DNA of 64,000 nt from Chlamydia sp. BM-2023 (GCF_964023145.1 NZ_CAXIED010000001.1:1240001-1304000); one strand, 5' to 3'; counted from the first letter of the stretch, positions 11,218 through 20,395 are shown. Made by a program: numbers and translations. The notes: generated from the sequence alone by a model not told the origin.

Positions 11218-12087
11218 ATGTTCTCTCCCGATCAAGCTCTTTTTATAAAAAAAGCCTCAGAGCATTTACAACAGGGGAAGGTAATAGCCTTCCCTACGGA
11301 TACTGTCTATGGGTTAGGAGTAGCATTAAATTCTCAAAATGCCGAGTTACAAATTTATACCCTAAAGCAAAGAGATGCCAAAAAGCCTCTCGTTGTTTAT
11401 GTAAATACAATCGAGGATATTGAAAAAATATCCGGATGCTCATTATCAGAAAATGCTAGTAAATTGGCTCAAAAGTTTTTCCCTGGGCCAATCACCATAC
11501 TCGTAGATCATAAAAATCCTAGATTTCATCAAGAAAAATTAGGATTTAGGATTATTTCTGTTCCTGTGATAAAGCAGTTAATCAATATCTCAGGACCTTT
11601 ATTTGGAACTTCAGCAAATCTTTCTAATTTTCCTCCTGCTGTGACATCCGATGATGTTCTGGAAGATTTCTCAACTGAAAATATTTTTGTTATTCCAGGT
11701 CAATGTGACTACGGCTTAGAGTCCACTGTAATTTGCAGTGATCCCTTAACCATTTATCGTGAGGGGATAATTTCTAAAAAGACGATAGAAGAAGCTATCG
11801 GAAAAAATATAGAAATGTGCGAACACGGAAAACACCCATTTTGTCGTTATGTGAAAATTCATACTGTAGGGAATGAAAGTCATCTGAAAGAGTTCCTAAA
11901 ATTACACCCGAATTTTCAAGGGATCATTTGTGAGCAGCCACAACCACGTAATTTTTACCCTACATTAAGAAAAGCATTAAAAGCCTCAGAACCAACCGTT
12001 ATTTTTATATATGATAGACTTAACTCCATATATCCTGAGCTTTTACCTTATCTGACCCCTTACACTTTCACAACTAATTCTAAGTGA
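11218..12087 (+). CDS. Sua5/YrdC/YciO-family threonylcarbamoyl-AMP synthase
   Basis: It probably makes threonylcarbamoyl-AMP, which TsaD (also in this window at 40434-41468) uses to form t6A37 on ANN-reading tRNAs. The YrdC core is clear: IAFPTDTVYGLGVAL, the KQRDAKKPLVVYV basic motif, FPGPITILVDH, TSANLSN and LESTVI. About 90 extra C-terminal residues form a second domain like Sua5 rather than short TsaC. Length is 289 residues. The stop overlaps the region where the dipeptidase begins, so the two genes are likely co-transcribed. Confidence 0.87.
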   Translation: MFSPDQALFIKKASEHLQQGKVIAFPTDTVYGLGVALNSQNAELQIYTLKQRDAKKPLVVYVNTIEDIEKISGCSLSENASKLAQKFFPGPITILVDHKNPRFHQEKLGFRIISVPVIKQLINISGPLFGTSANLSNFPPAVTSDDVLEDFSTENIFVIPGQCDYGLESTVICSDPLTIYREGIISKKTIEEAIGKNIEMCEHGKHPFCRYVKIHTVGNESHLKEFLKLHPNFQGIICEQPQPRNFYPTLRKALKASEPTVIFIYDRLNSIYPELLPYLTPYTFTTNSK

Positions 12088-12092
12088 CTCTC

Positions 12093-13067
12093 ATGATTAT
12101 AGATATACATTGCGACCTGCTTTCTCAAGACACCCTTTCTGATGAAGATCCCGGAGTGCGCTGCTCTCCGAATCAATTAATTTCTGGAGGTATAACCACG
12201 CAAGTTTGTGCTATATTTACAGAAGATAGTTCGGGATCTCCAAGCCTGGATGAACAAAACCAACTATTTTTTTCCCTTCCAGAGTCAGATACACGGATAC
12301 AACTCATTACTTTCGAATCTAAAGATTGCTCTCTATTAGAAGATGAACACTCCTTAAAAATTATCCGTAGTATAGAAAATGCCTCTGGAATAGGCTCTGA
12401 TGAGCAGCATCTAGACGAGATCCTCAATAAGCTAGCACATTTATTTTCCATGGGTCCTATTGCTTACTTAGGGGTTGTTTGGAATGGAAGAAATCGTTTT
12501 GGAGGGGGTGTTTTCGAGCCCTATAAGCTTACAATAGATGGTAAGCGTTTGTTAGAGGTTATGGACCAATTTTGTATTCCCGTAGATCTCAGCCACTGCT
12601 GTGATCAACTTGCCGATGATATCCTCGATTATACAGCAGATAAATTACCAAATATGCAGGTTATTGCTAGCCACTCTAACTTCCGTGAAGTGGTTAATAT
12701 CCCCAGAAACCTCACAGATGCTCATGCTAAAGAAATAGCCGCTAGAGGAGGCGTAATTGGATTAAATATAGTGAACTACTTCGTAGGAGAGTCTCTGGAT
12801 GCCTTAAAGCAGCATATCTCCCATGCTGAAAAACTTGGTATTCTTGATAGTCTAGTGCTTGGAACGGATTTTTTCTATGAGAAGGGAGATAATAAGTTCT
12901 TTGAAAACTGTGCTACGGCTAAAGATCATCCAAATATTCATAAAATTATTCGCGATAGCTTAACCGTAGAGGATGCTGAAAAAGTACTCAGTAAATCTGC
13001 TGACGCGCTCATAAAAAAGGTAGTGGGGCTGCAGAAAGAAAAAAGTAAAGTAAGTTTGGACATATAG
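12093..13067 (+). CDS. membrane dipeptidase (peptidase M19 family)
   Basis: A zinc dipeptidase of the renal/microsomal dipeptidase family, about 324 residues. Metal ligands are visible as the N-terminal DIHCD (HxD), the central DLSHC and ASHSN histidines, and the late GTDF aspartate. No signal peptide is evident, so cytoplasmic peptide recycling is likely; chlamydiae import host oligopeptides and also recycle wall peptides. The ATG at 12093 is preferred; a GTG at 12084 overlapping the previous stop is possible. A clear hairpin terminator follows the gene. Confidence 0.86.
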   Translation: MIIDIHCDLLSQDTLSDEDPGVRCSPNQLISGGITTQVCAIFTEDSSGSPSLDEQNQLFFSLPESDTRIQLITFESKDCSLLEDEHSLKIIRSIENASGIGSDEQHLDEILNKLAHLFSMGPIAYLGVVWNGRNRFGGGVFEPYKLTIDGKRLLEVMDQFCIPVDLSHCCDQLADDILDYTADKLPNMQVIASHSNFREVVNIPRNLTDAHAKEIAARGGVIGLNIVNYFVGESLDALKQHISHAEKLGILDSLVLGTDFFYEKGDNKFFENCATAKDHPNIHKIIRDSLTVEDAEKVLSKSADALIKKVVGLQKEKSKVSLDI

Positions 13068-13082
13068 ATAAGTGTAAATGCG

Positions 13083-13119
13083 AAAAATCCCAGGGCTTTA
13101 AAAAAACCTTGGGATTTTT
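13083..13119. terminator. intrinsic terminator after the dipeptidase gene
   Basis: An AAATCCCAGGG arm pairs with CCTTGGGATTT across an A-rich loop, and runs of A on the left and T on the right flank the stem. It can therefore stop transcription in both directions, for the dipeptidase gene on plus and the Inc gene on minus. Confidence 0.75.
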
Positions 13120-13170
13120 ATCCCTCTAAAGAAAGGGCCGGTAGTAGAGCCTTACTAACTACTAAATACG

Positions 13171-14301
13171 TTAATGGGCGCCTTGTTGACTATCCACAAC
13201 ATCAATAGCTTCTTCACATTCGTCAAGGACCGGGGTAGTAGCTTCTCCTTCTTGAGGGTCATCTTGATCCCGCTGCTCATCTTGTTGACCACTTCCAGAG
13301 TGATCGCTTGATGTCGAAGAAACACTACTTGATCTCGTTGAACTTTCGGAAGGTGTAGTTGTAGGCGTTGAGGATGTGCCACGTCTCACACTTCCTAGAA
13401 AATTAGCAAGACGTGATTTCAAAGGTGTTTTAGGAGTCCCTGAAGGGGTAGAAGGCCCGCCACCCAAATTAAGGGATAGAGAAGAGGCACTTCTTACAAG
13501 CCCTCCTGGAACAGGTCCTCTTGGAGGAGTTGTTCCAGATATCTGGGATTGTATCTGAGCGAGCGCTTGAAGGGCAGCTGTTAATTGTGCTTGAGTTTCG
13601 GCCAATTCCTCTGTTTTTCTTCGCAATTTCTCTTTATATGCTTCAACACAGCGGTCTTGTTCCCTAGTTAACGTATTTAATGTGCCAGCGTGCTGTTGAG
13701 CCAACACAGCTGCGTCTTCTTGCATCCTTTGCAGTTCTAGATTCTTCTGGTTTAGACTTTCTTGTAAAGTCTCCAGTTCTTGCCTTGTTAAAGCTCTTAC
13801 GGACTCCTCACCTACTTGAAGGCGATTCTCAAGATCTCGTTTTTCGGTTCGCTCAGTCTCTAGCTGATTTTCTAACTCCAGGGTTCGTGTTTGTAATTCC
13901 CCGAGTTGCCTTTGAGCTTCTGTTAAATCAACCTGAACTTTCTCATACTCTTCCAACTGTTTCTGAGACAATTCTCGAACTCCAAGAAGTTCTTGGGCTA
14001 ATGTATTATCCGCCTCAGCGGTAGAAGGCTTCATAATTCGTTTGGCTAGTCCAAGAGCAAATAGCGCAGAGCCTACACCAATCACAGCGGCCCCGAAAGC
14101 TATAGAGAGTGAAGCAGGTAGGGCAGGGGCTGAAAAACTTAATAATAAGATTCCGGAAACGATTAAGATAATACCAATAACAATGAGTGTGATGCTAACA
14201 ACCTTGTTGCTAAGCTGCGAGTCTTCGCATAGCCTATTCAGTAAAGATACCTTGCGGACTGCCTCGACTTGGGGGTCTGAGGATGATACTTGCGTAGCCA
14301 T
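13171..14301 (-). CDS. IncA-like inclusion membrane protein with long coiled coil
   Basis: This 376-residue protein has the Inc pattern: a short cytosolic head, a bilobed hydrophobic domain of two membrane spans at about residues 34-90, and a long heptad-repeat coiled coil of roughly residues 95-255 rich in Q, E, L and R. It then has a low-complexity tail dominated by Ser, Thr and Pro, ending acidic. Inc proteins are secreted by the type III system and inserted in the inclusion membrane with their tails in host cytosol. The layout resembles IncA, but the syntenic incA is at 52090-53064, so this is a paralogue. Open frames on the opposite strand here are shadows of the biased coiled coil. Confidence 0.8.
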   Translation of the reverse strand: MATQVSSSDPQVEAVRKVSLLNRLCEDSQLSNKVVSITLIVIGIILIVSGILLLSFSAPALPASLSIAFGAAVIGVGSALFALGLAKRIMKPSTAEADNTLAQELLGVRELSQKQLEEYEKVQVDLTEAQRQLGELQTRTLELENQLETERTEKRDLENRLQVGEESVRALTRQELETLQESLNQKNLELQRMQEDAAVLAQQHAGTLNTLTREQDRCVEAYKEKLRRKTEELAETQAQLTAALQALAQIQSQISGTTPPRGPVPGGLVRSASSLSLNLGGGPSTPSGTPKTPLKSRLANFLGSVRRGTSSTPTTTPSESSTRSSSVSSTSSDHSGSGQQDEQRDQDDPQEGEATTPVLDECEEAIDVVDSQQGAH

Positions 14302-14448
14302 AGTTAAACTTTTAATAACAATAAATCCTGAAACATACTATCAAAAAAACACTTAGTTTTCAATAATTAATAAAAATTATAAGGTTGAGGAGGTGTTTAT
14401 TTTTAAATAAAAGAGTTTATTAGTCTTTTTAAAAAGATAGTGTAAATT

Positions 14449-15609
14449 TTAATTATTATTGCCTTCCTCAGAAGTCGTCCCTAAGGCGTCCTCCCAAACA
14501 TCATTGGAGTCATCCTCTATAGACTCGGAGGCAAGTTCTTCTGGAGTTGAAGAACTATTTTCTCCCAGGGGACCACCTTCTTCAGGTAAGGCCTCTGGAT
14601 ATGTAAGAGCTAGGATGTTAGAGGAAGATCCTGAAGTTTGAGCGCTTACTCCTGAAGATTTAAAAAAGGAGCCCAAATAGCCTGTTGTCGAGGAGACTGA
14701 TGATGTTATCAAGCTCGTCCATGTAGAAGCTTCTGGCTGGAGGGGCGCTTGCAAGAGGGCTAGTTGCTCTTGGATCGTTTGCAAATTGTTTCGCAACACG
14801 CTATTCTCTATCTGTAGAGCGGCGCACCGCGTTTTACAATTTTCATAATCCGAATTCTTTGTCTCAAAATTTCTTTCAAGTAGATTTGCTCTAGAGGTTA
14901 AGCTTGATACTTGTTTTGCAGCAAGCTCGGTTTGTTTGCGTCTCGTTATCTCGACATAGTGGGATAGGTAAAGATGAGATACTCCTTGAGCAGTTAAGCT
15001 ATAGGCACGAATATTTGCTAGACCAGCTACAAATAAAGCAGCTCCAATACTCGCTAAACTCAAACTGATTCCAGAGCGGAACCAACAGGTTATAAGAAGT
15101 TCGGAAATCACAGAGCCAATTATGCAAGATATACCAGAAATAATTTCTAGTATCGCAACTACTGATCTCGTTTTCCCTAGGACATTTGTCTTATCCTGGG
15201 TTAAAATCTCTAAGGGGGAGGTGAGTATTGAAGGTAAAGAGGACCCATCGGTTTTTTCTTCTTGAGGGGATAGGTTGCCACTGTTAAATGCTTGCCGTAT
15301 CTCTAAGTAATTTCTTCTCCAATGAGCGCATTGAGAATAGATTGTTTTGAGACAATAAGCAATAACGCCTGTCCCTATAACGATTCCCATCATTCCTAAG
15401 GAAATACTTAACGCTGATGTAATGCCTAAAGGTAAAATTATTACCGACACCCCAATCAAAATTGTAATAGTGCCTATAATCAAAGCGCTTATAGTAGCCG
15501 CGAAAGTCTGCCGTTCATGTTTAATGAAGTTGTGGTTATTTGCTAGTATAGAAAGATAGGTACTTTGTTTCTCTGATATTTGAATTTGTAATGACCTAGG
15601 AAATAACAT
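14449..15609 (-). CDS. Inc-like protein with two bilobed membrane modules
   Basis: I do not recognise a named orthologue. The 386-residue protein has two separate bilobed hydrophobic regions, at roughly residues 37-97 and 148-205, each of two spans joined by a tight turn. A polar linker separates them, and the second is followed by a coiled coil (about 225-290) and a Ser/Glu-rich acidic tail. Most Incs carry only one bilobed module, so this looks like an internal duplication or a fusion. It lies just upstream of the IncA-like gene on the same strand, about 150 bases away, suggesting tandem gene duplication. Confidence 0.74.
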   Translation of the reverse strand: MLFPRSLQIQISEKQSTYLSILANNHNFIKHERQTFAATISALIIGTITILIGVSVIILPLGITSALSISLGMMGIVIGTGVIAYCLKTIYSQCAHWRRNYLEIRQAFNSGNLSPQEEKTDGSSLPSILTSPLEILTQDKTNVLGKTRSVVAILEIISGISCIIGSVISELLITCWFRSGISLSLASIGAALFVAGLANIRAYSLTAQGVSHLYLSHYVEITRRKQTELAAKQVSSLTSRANLLERNFETKNSDYENCKTRCAALQIENSVLRNNLQTIQEQLALLQAPLQPEASTWTSLITSSVSSTTGYLGSFFKSSGVSAQTSGSSSNILALTYPEALPEEGGPLGENSSSTPEELASESIEDDSNDVWEDALGTTSEEGNNN

Positions 15610-15745
15610 AAAGGTTAGTAGTGTAACTTCATCAAAAGAAGTATATTAACACCTCTTTATAAATGAGTAAATCTATTTTATTTTAAAAGCGTAGGTTAAA
15701 ATAGCGTTATTAACGCCTATTAAATTGATATAATATTTTTTTTAA

Positions 15746-16471
15746 TTATTCGTTGAAAACCGGTGCTGAAGCCGCGGTCTTATTGGTAGAAGAAAAATCA
15801 AAAGGCATGTTTTTATTATAAGAAGTAACAATTTGCACAGCCTCTTTTGCAGAATCAACTAGAAATAAATTTTTTAAATAATTTGCAGAATCATAAAAAT
15901 TTTGCATCCACGTTACAAGGGGATTCCAAAACTGTTTTCCTACGAGAACAACCGGAGGACAATGTTCATTATATCTGAAGTTATCTAGAGCAAAGCACAG
16001 CTCACTCATAGTTCCAAGACCTCCAGGAAAGGCTATACAACCCGAAGAGAGGATCATCATGCTGTGAAGACGGTGGCAAATATGAGAGACCTGTAGGTAG
16101 TTTTCTTCGGGGATATAGTTATTGAGTTCGTCCCCAGCTAAGACAATCCCTAAAGATGTACCTCCAGCTAGCATCGCTCCGGCATTAGCTGCTTCCATAA
16201 TCCCAGGTCCGGCCCCAGTAATCACAGCGTAACCCTGCTCAGCTAATAAATAACCTGCCTTTAGTGCTTGAGAATAGTTTTCTTCTGTAGGACAAAATCC
16301 TCCTATTACAGCAATCCAAGGGCCTTTGTTATTCAAAAATCGTTCTGCAGAGACAATTTGCTCGCAATCATCAAGGTGCGTTATTTCCCAGTCTTGAGAA
16401 AAGGAAACTAAGGAACAGCTTAGGAGGAGTGTCAAACAGATACATCGAATTTTCAAAAAACAACTTTTCAT
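15746..16471 (-). CDS. TIGR00730/LOG-family Rossmann protein with N-terminal signal sequence
   Basis: The fold is that of the LOG (lonely guy) / lysine-decarboxylase-like family: IAVIGG near residue 55, then VITGAGPGIMEAANAGA, and the signature PGGLGTMSEL. Characterised family members are cytoplasmic nucleotide phosphoribohydrolases. Here, however, the first 25 residues form a signal-peptide-like segment (basic start, then CICLTLLLSCSLVSFS), which would export the protein; an LLSC lipobox is also possible. Length is 241 residues. The gene stands alone between Inc-like genes and ubiA. Catalytic function is a family inference, and the location is the unusual point. Confidence 0.78.
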   Translation of the reverse strand: MKSCFLKIRCICLTLLLSCSLVSFSQDWEITHLDDCEQIVSAERFLNNKGPWIAVIGGFCPTEENYSQALKAGYLLAEQGYAVITGAGPGIMEAANAGAMLAGGTSLGIVLAGDELNNYIPEENYLQVSHICHRLHSMMILSSGCIAFPGGLGTMSELCFALDNFRYNEHCPPVVLVGKQFWNPLVTWMQNFYDSANYLKNLFLVDSAKEAVQIVTSYNKNMPFDFSSTNKTAASAPVFNE

Positions 16472-16637
16472 AAAAAACCAGACTAGGCTTGTTTAAACAG
16501 GGAAAATATGGTCCTAAAGAAATATAAATATCTACGTAAAAAAAAAGGTATTTTATAGTCTGTGGTCCAGTTTTATTTTTTGAAAATATAGATGATTTTC
16601 TTTCTAATCTGATTATTAATAATTTAAGGAATTAGCC

Positions 16638-17540
16638 GTGACTATTGTCAAAAATATTAAAAAATTATTAAGCATAAAATATTCTCTGTTTTCTATTTTC
16701 CTTTTGTCTGCAACAACGGCATTTTCCCTATCTTTTCCGGAAATTTCATCATCGTTATCTTGGGAAAAAGGAGTGATGATCTTTTCATTGGGAGGTCTGG
16801 CTTTTATTCTCGCTAGAACCATGGGAATTGTGGTTAATCAGGTAGTAGATAGGAGCATAGATGGGAGGAATCCTAGAACAGCTGCTCGGATACTACCTAC
16901 GCAACAAATTTCTGTGGTTTTCTGTAGATCCGTAGTAACACTGTCAGGTCTGGTCTTTTTAGCCCTTTCTTTCATATTCAATACAAATTGTGGTTTTCTA
17001 GCTGTGCTAGCGGCGATACTTATGACGATCTATCCTCACACGAAGTGTTTTACCACTCTTTGCCATTGGGTGTTGGGTGCTGTTTACTATCTCGCTATTC
17101 TTATGAATTTCTATGCTTTTTCCTCAGGAACTCTTTCTTGGCGCGTGTTTATTGTGGCTTCTTTGTGGGGGGTGAGTGCTGGAATGATCATCGCCGGAAA
17201 CGATATCATTTATGCTATTCAAGATATCGCTTTTGATAGAAAAGAACGTCTCTACAGTATCCCCGCATGTTTTGGGGAGAAGAAAGCTATACGTATTGCA
17301 TCGGCATGCTTAATCATCTCCTTATTGTCGTTTTTATCTATAGGACTATTCATTACAGTTGCTCCTTGGGTAGGTGTACTAGCTATACTTCCTGTAATAG
17401 TCGTGGCTAACACAATTAAGAGTTATGGAAAAATAGACGGGTCTAACAGTAGTTGGGAAAAGTGCTTTTTTAGAGGAAATATCTATCTTGCTTTATCCTT
17501 TTTTTGCGTCATGGTAGCCTTATTAATTTCAAAAATGTAA
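16638..17540 (+). CDS. ubiA: UbiA-family prenyltransferase
   Basis: A multi-pass membrane enzyme of 300 residues that attaches a polyprenyl chain to an aromatic ring. The first aspartate motif is NQVVDRSIDGRNPRTAAR and the second is around DIIYAIQDIAFDRKERLYSIPA, with eight or so hydrophobic segments. It starts at GTG 16638, with AAGGA seven bases upstream. ubiX begins nine bases after its stop. Chlamydiae are thought to make menaquinone by the futalosine route, where a UbiA-like prenylase and a UbiX/UbiD decarboxylation system act, so menaquinone synthesis is more likely than ubiquinone; that is inference. Confidence 0.88.
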   Translation: MTIVKNIKKLLSIKYSLFSIFLLSATTAFSLSFPEISSSLSWEKGVMIFSLGGLAFILARTMGIVVNQVVDRSIDGRNPRTAARILPTQQISVVFCRSVVTLSGLVFLALSFIFNTNCGFLAVLAAILMTIYPHTKCFTTLCHWVLGAVYYLAILMNFYAFSSGTLSWRVFIVASLWGVSAGMIIAGNDIIYAIQDIAFDRKERLYSIPACFGEKKAIRIASACLIISLLSFLSIGLFITVAPWVGVLAILPVIVVANTIKSYGKIDGSNSSWEKCFFRGNIYLALSFFCVMVALLISKM

Positions 17541-17549
17541 CCAATAGCA

Positions 17550-18128
17550 ATGAAACGTTATATTATAGGCATTTCAGGAGCTTCAGGAATCATATTAGCA
17601 GTTAAACTGATCGAAGAACTATCTAGCATGAAGTATGATGTTGAAGTTATTCTTTCTCCCGCAGCTACAAAAACTCTCTATTACGAGTTGGATAGCTCAT
17701 CTTTGCTATCTTTGATTCCAGAAGAAAATCACCCGTATATTCATCAGCATAATATCAAATCTATAGAAAGCAAATTAGCTTCAGGATCATATCGCGTAGA
17801 CGGTACTGTTATTGTTCCTTGCAGCATGGCTACGGCGGCAGCTCTTGCTGTAGGACTGGGGGATAATCTTTTAAGAAGGGTTGCTGATGTAGCTTTAAAG
17901 GAACGCAGGAAGCTGATTTTAGTTCCTAGGGAAAGTCCCTTGCACGCAATTCATTTAGAGAACTTATTAAAGTTATCCCAAAATGGAGCAATAATTTTCC
18001 CTCCCATGCCCATGTGGTACTTTAAACCACAAACAGTCGAAGACGTCACTAACGATATTGTAGGGAAAATCCTTTCTTTACTGGATGTAAAAAGCGATTT
18101 GGAAAAAGTTTGGGAAAACCCAGCTTAA
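17550..18128 (+). CDS. ubiX: UbiX-family flavin prenyltransferase
   Basis: It makes the prenylated FMN cofactor used by UbiD-type decarboxylases. The FMN-binding start GISGASGIILAVKL and later segments VPCSMATAAALAVG, ERRKLILVPRESPLHAIHLENL and PPMPMWYFKPQTVEDV are typical. Length is 192 residues, normal for the family. It follows ubiA closely and is surely co-transcribed with it. Its stop codon overlaps that of the convergent YitT gene by three bases. Confidence 0.92.
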   Translation: MKRYIIGISGASGIILAVKLIEELSSMKYDVEVILSPAATKTLYYELDSSSLLSLIPEENHPYIHQHNIKSIESKLASGSYRVDGTVIVPCSMATAAALAVGLGDNLLRRVADVALKERRKLILVPRESPLHAIHLENLLKLSQNGAIIFPPMPMWYFKPQTVEDVTNDIVGKILSLLDVKSDLEKVWENPA

Positions 18129-19018
18129 TTTGTGCGTTTACCGTTAATTACTTCGTGGAGATTCTCAATGGCAATAAAAGCATTAGGATCTTCTCTGTGA
18201 ACAATTTCTTTAAGTTGTGAAAGCTGCAAACGCTCTACAACAATATAAAGAAGATTTCTAGGCTCTCCAGAATATCCTCCTTCAGCATGAATATAGGTAA
18301 GCCCAACACCTAGACTATCCATAAGAATATGGCCTAGCTTTCTTGGAGAAGAGGTAATAATAGTGACGGATTTTGTATCCTCAAGACCTAAAATTACCAT
18401 ATCCATAACCTTCGTGGCTATACCATAGGTTAGTAGGGATACAAATGCTGTATGCCAGTTTTGATAAACAATGCCTGCTAAAGCAAAGATGAAAAAGTTA
18501 GCAAAAAGGATAACCTGACCAACGGTATAACCTCTTTTCTTGTTAATGATGATACCCATAATTTCCGTACCATCTGTTGATCCTCCGTGACGAATGATCA
18601 ATCCACAGCCAACGCCTATAATTGCACCACCTAAAACAACGGTTTCCATTTCAGAGCCTTTAAAGACTATAGGACTAAAACCAAACCATATAGGAAGAGC
18701 ATCAATGAGCCAAAGAGCGCAAGAAAAGATGATAACAGCTGTCATCATCTGAATTACAAAATACTTACCAATTTGCTTAAAAGCTAAAATAACGAAAGGC
18801 AAGTTAAATAAGACTAAACAGAAAGGTAGGTACTTATGACCGAAAAAGTGGGCAGCAATAAGGGATAGACCTACAATACCTCCATCAATCAGGTCATTGG
18901 GGACCAAGACCATCTGAACGCCGCAAGCGGCGAGAAACCCACCAAGAATAAACCAACTTAGTGTCTTGGAAAAGTACAGAGGAAAGCTAAACTTCGTTAA
19001 ACGAGTTCCATGGGGCAT
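18125..19018 (-). CDS. YitT family membrane protein (DUF161/DUF2179)
   Basis: A 297-residue protein with about five or six membrane spans in the first two thirds and a soluble C-terminal domain of about 80 residues (TSSPRKLGHILMDSLGVGLTYIHAEGGYSG...), matching the YitT arrangement. The segments DGGIVGLSLI and RHGGSTDGTEIMGIII are the repeated glycine motifs of the DUF161 core. Function of the family is unknown. The ATG at 19018 is chosen because a longer frame runs into the tRNA-Asp gene upstream on the same strand. Confidence 0.84.
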   Translation of the reverse strand: MPHGTRLTKFSFPLYFSKTLSWFILGGFLAACGVQMVLVPNDLIDGGIVGLSLIAAHFFGHKYLPFCLVLFNLPFVILAFKQIGKYFVIQMMTAVIIFSCALWLIDALPIWFGFSPIVFKGSEMETVVLGGAIIGVGCGLIIRHGGSTDGTEIMGIIINKKRGYTVGQVILFANFFIFALAGIVYQNWHTAFVSLLTYGIATKVMDMVILGLEDTKSVTIITSSPRKLGHILMDSLGVGLTYIHAEGGYSGEPRNLLYIVVERLQLSQLKEIVHREDPNAFIAIENLHEVINGKRTN

Positions 19019-19040
19019 TTTCAACCTCTGATTGAATGTT

Positions 19041-19114
19041 CGCGAGAGACGGGGCTTGAACCCGCAACTTCCGCCTTGACAGGGCGGTGCTCTAACCAAT
19101 TGAACTACTCCCGC
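19041..19114 (-). tRNA. tRNA-Asp (GTC)
   Basis: On the minus strand the sequence folds to a full cloverleaf of 74 bases: acceptor GCGGGAG with CTCTCGC, anticodon stem CCGCC/GGCGG with loop CTGTCAA, and T-loop GTTCAAG. The anticodon GTC and the discriminator base G agree with aspartate. It lies three bases after tRNA-Val, so the two are co-transcribed. Confidence 0.95.
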
Positions 19115-19117
19115 AAA

Positions 19118-19190
19118 TGGACACGACAGGATTTGAACCTATGACCCCCTGTGTGTAAGACAGGTGCTCTAACCGCTGAGCTACGCATCC
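19118..19190 (-). tRNA. tRNA-Val (TAC)
   Basis: A 73-base cloverleaf on the minus strand: acceptor GGATGCG with CGTGTCC, anticodon stem CCTGT/ACAGG with loop CTTACAC, T-loop GTTCAAA, and discriminator A. Anticodon TAC reads valine codons. It is the promoter-proximal member of the Val-Asp pair. Confidence 0.95.
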
Positions 19191-19492
19191 TAACAAGATT
19201 AGGTGCATACGTTAACAGAAGAAATAGTTTAATCACAATCATTTTTAGTCCAATAAGGAAGAAAGCTTATTGTTTTGTTCAAATGCTTAGAGAGTCATTG
19301 ACATTTTTGATCTTGGGACAGTTCTTGGCGGTGTTTTTTAGGGAGGGATTTTTAGGAAATATTTGCTGAAAGGGATGGGGAGAAGTGTTAATGGTTTTTT
19401 GAAATAAATCTAAAGAATTTTCATAGGGGCGTTTATACGCCCCTGAAGTTGGTTTTGGAGGGTTTTATAATGAAGCTTTGCTAAAACATATG
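19191..19492. other. gene-free stretch between tRNA-Val and surE
   Basis: No convincing gene is seen. The right end holds a perfect hairpin downstream of surE (listed separately). The left end must contain the tRNA promoter on the minus strand, but I see no clear -35/-10 pair there. A short plus-strand open frame from 19151 begins inside the tRNA and is not credible. Confidence 0.5.
19425..19444 (-). terminator. hairpin downstream of surE
   Basis: Arms AGGGGCGT and ACGCCCCT form a perfect 8-bp GC-rich stem with a four-base loop. It lies 48 bases after the surE stop on the minus strand. A strong T-run is missing, so termination is plausible but not certain. Confidence 0.45.
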
Positions 19493-20332
19493 CTAAACAT
19501 CAGTTAATTTTGAGGCTGAATTTGAACCAACAAAATTATCAAAACTATCCTGTAGCTTTTGGAATTCTTCTTCGGTAGTTAAGGGAAGAGGAGAATTTCT
19601 AACCAATAAAGGAGCTACGGAAATATAGTTCTCCATGAGAGTGCAATATTCCATAGAGAGGTCATCGTCTGTAACAACTTGACAATCATGTAAGGAGAAG
19701 TACTTTCGTTTTCCAACATTACTTAACAATCTAGGTGCGCCACAAGCAAACTCTTTTCCAGTAACCACTAGACGCATGCCTTTCCAGGATTCATTATGTT
19801 CGCTGACAGGAAAGTTTACGTTAAAACCTACAACGCTTTCAAAAGGTGAGGACAACGCGTACAAAGATAAAGTTTTTAATATTTCAGGAGCAATATCCTC
19901 TTGGAAGAAGGAGATATCTTGATCTTGAGAGAGGGCTAGCGATGGGATGCCGGATAAAATAGCTTCCATTGCCGCGCCAGCAGTTCCAGAATAAAAAATG
20001 TTTCTGCCTGCATTGGATCCGTGATTGATCCCTGATAACACAAGGTCTGGCAACGAATCTCGGAATAGGCTGCCCAGAGCCAATTTAACACAATCCACAG
20101 GACTTCCAGAAACAGTCCAAGCACCTTGAACTGGCAGAGGATAGTCATAATTTTCTAAAACTACGGGGTGTGTATAATAAAAAGACATGCTTTTTCCGGA
20201 CTGTTCTTCCTTGGGAGCTACTATATATAGGTCAGCAAAGTCAGCTTTTATTAAGCTAGAGACTAAAAAACCCATTCCTTTAGCAAAAATGCCATCATCA
20301 TTGGTTAATAGAATCTTTAATCGTTTATTCAT
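19493..20332 (-). CDS. surE: 5'-nucleotidase SurE
   Basis: A divalent-metal-dependent nucleoside monophosphate phosphatase of 279 residues. The metal-binding TNDDG motif sits at residues 10-14, and [25 protein letters not shown] is the conserved active-site and dimer region. The PVDCVKLAL segment is also typical. The start at 20332 gives the usual short [14 protein letters not shown] beginning. The C-terminus is a little longer than the minimal family and polar. It is a single minus-strand gene about 60 bases after the ttcA-like gene, possibly in the same transcript. Confidence 0.94.
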   Translation of the reverse strand: MNKRLKILLTNDDGIFAKGMGFLVSSLIKADFADLYIVAPKEEQSGKSMSFYYTHPVVLENYDYPLPVQGAWTVSGSPVDCVKLALGSLFRDSLPDLVLSGINHGSNAGRNIFYSGTAGAAMEAILSGIPSLALSQDQDISFFQEDIAPEILKTLSLYALSSPFESVVGFNVNFPVSEHNESWKGMRLVVTGKEFACGAPRLLSNVGKRKYFSLHDCQVVTDDDLSMEYCTLMENYISVAPLLVRNSPLPLTTEEEFQKLQDSFDNFVGSNSASKLTDV

Positions 20333-20395
20333 AAATGACCGGGAAAATAAATTTAATTATAATTATATCAATACGAGGAATCTATAAAAATGTGT

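Noticed and set aside
13376..14356. Plus-strand open frames opposite the IncA-like gene
   Set aside because: They are antisense shadows of a long coiled-coil and Ser-rich sequence whose codon bias keeps the opposite strand open.
19019..19099. N-terminal extension of the YitT gene through the tRNA-Asp gene
   Set aside because: The extra 27 residues are encoded by the tRNA itself and its 3' flank; the ATG at 19018 gives a normal start.
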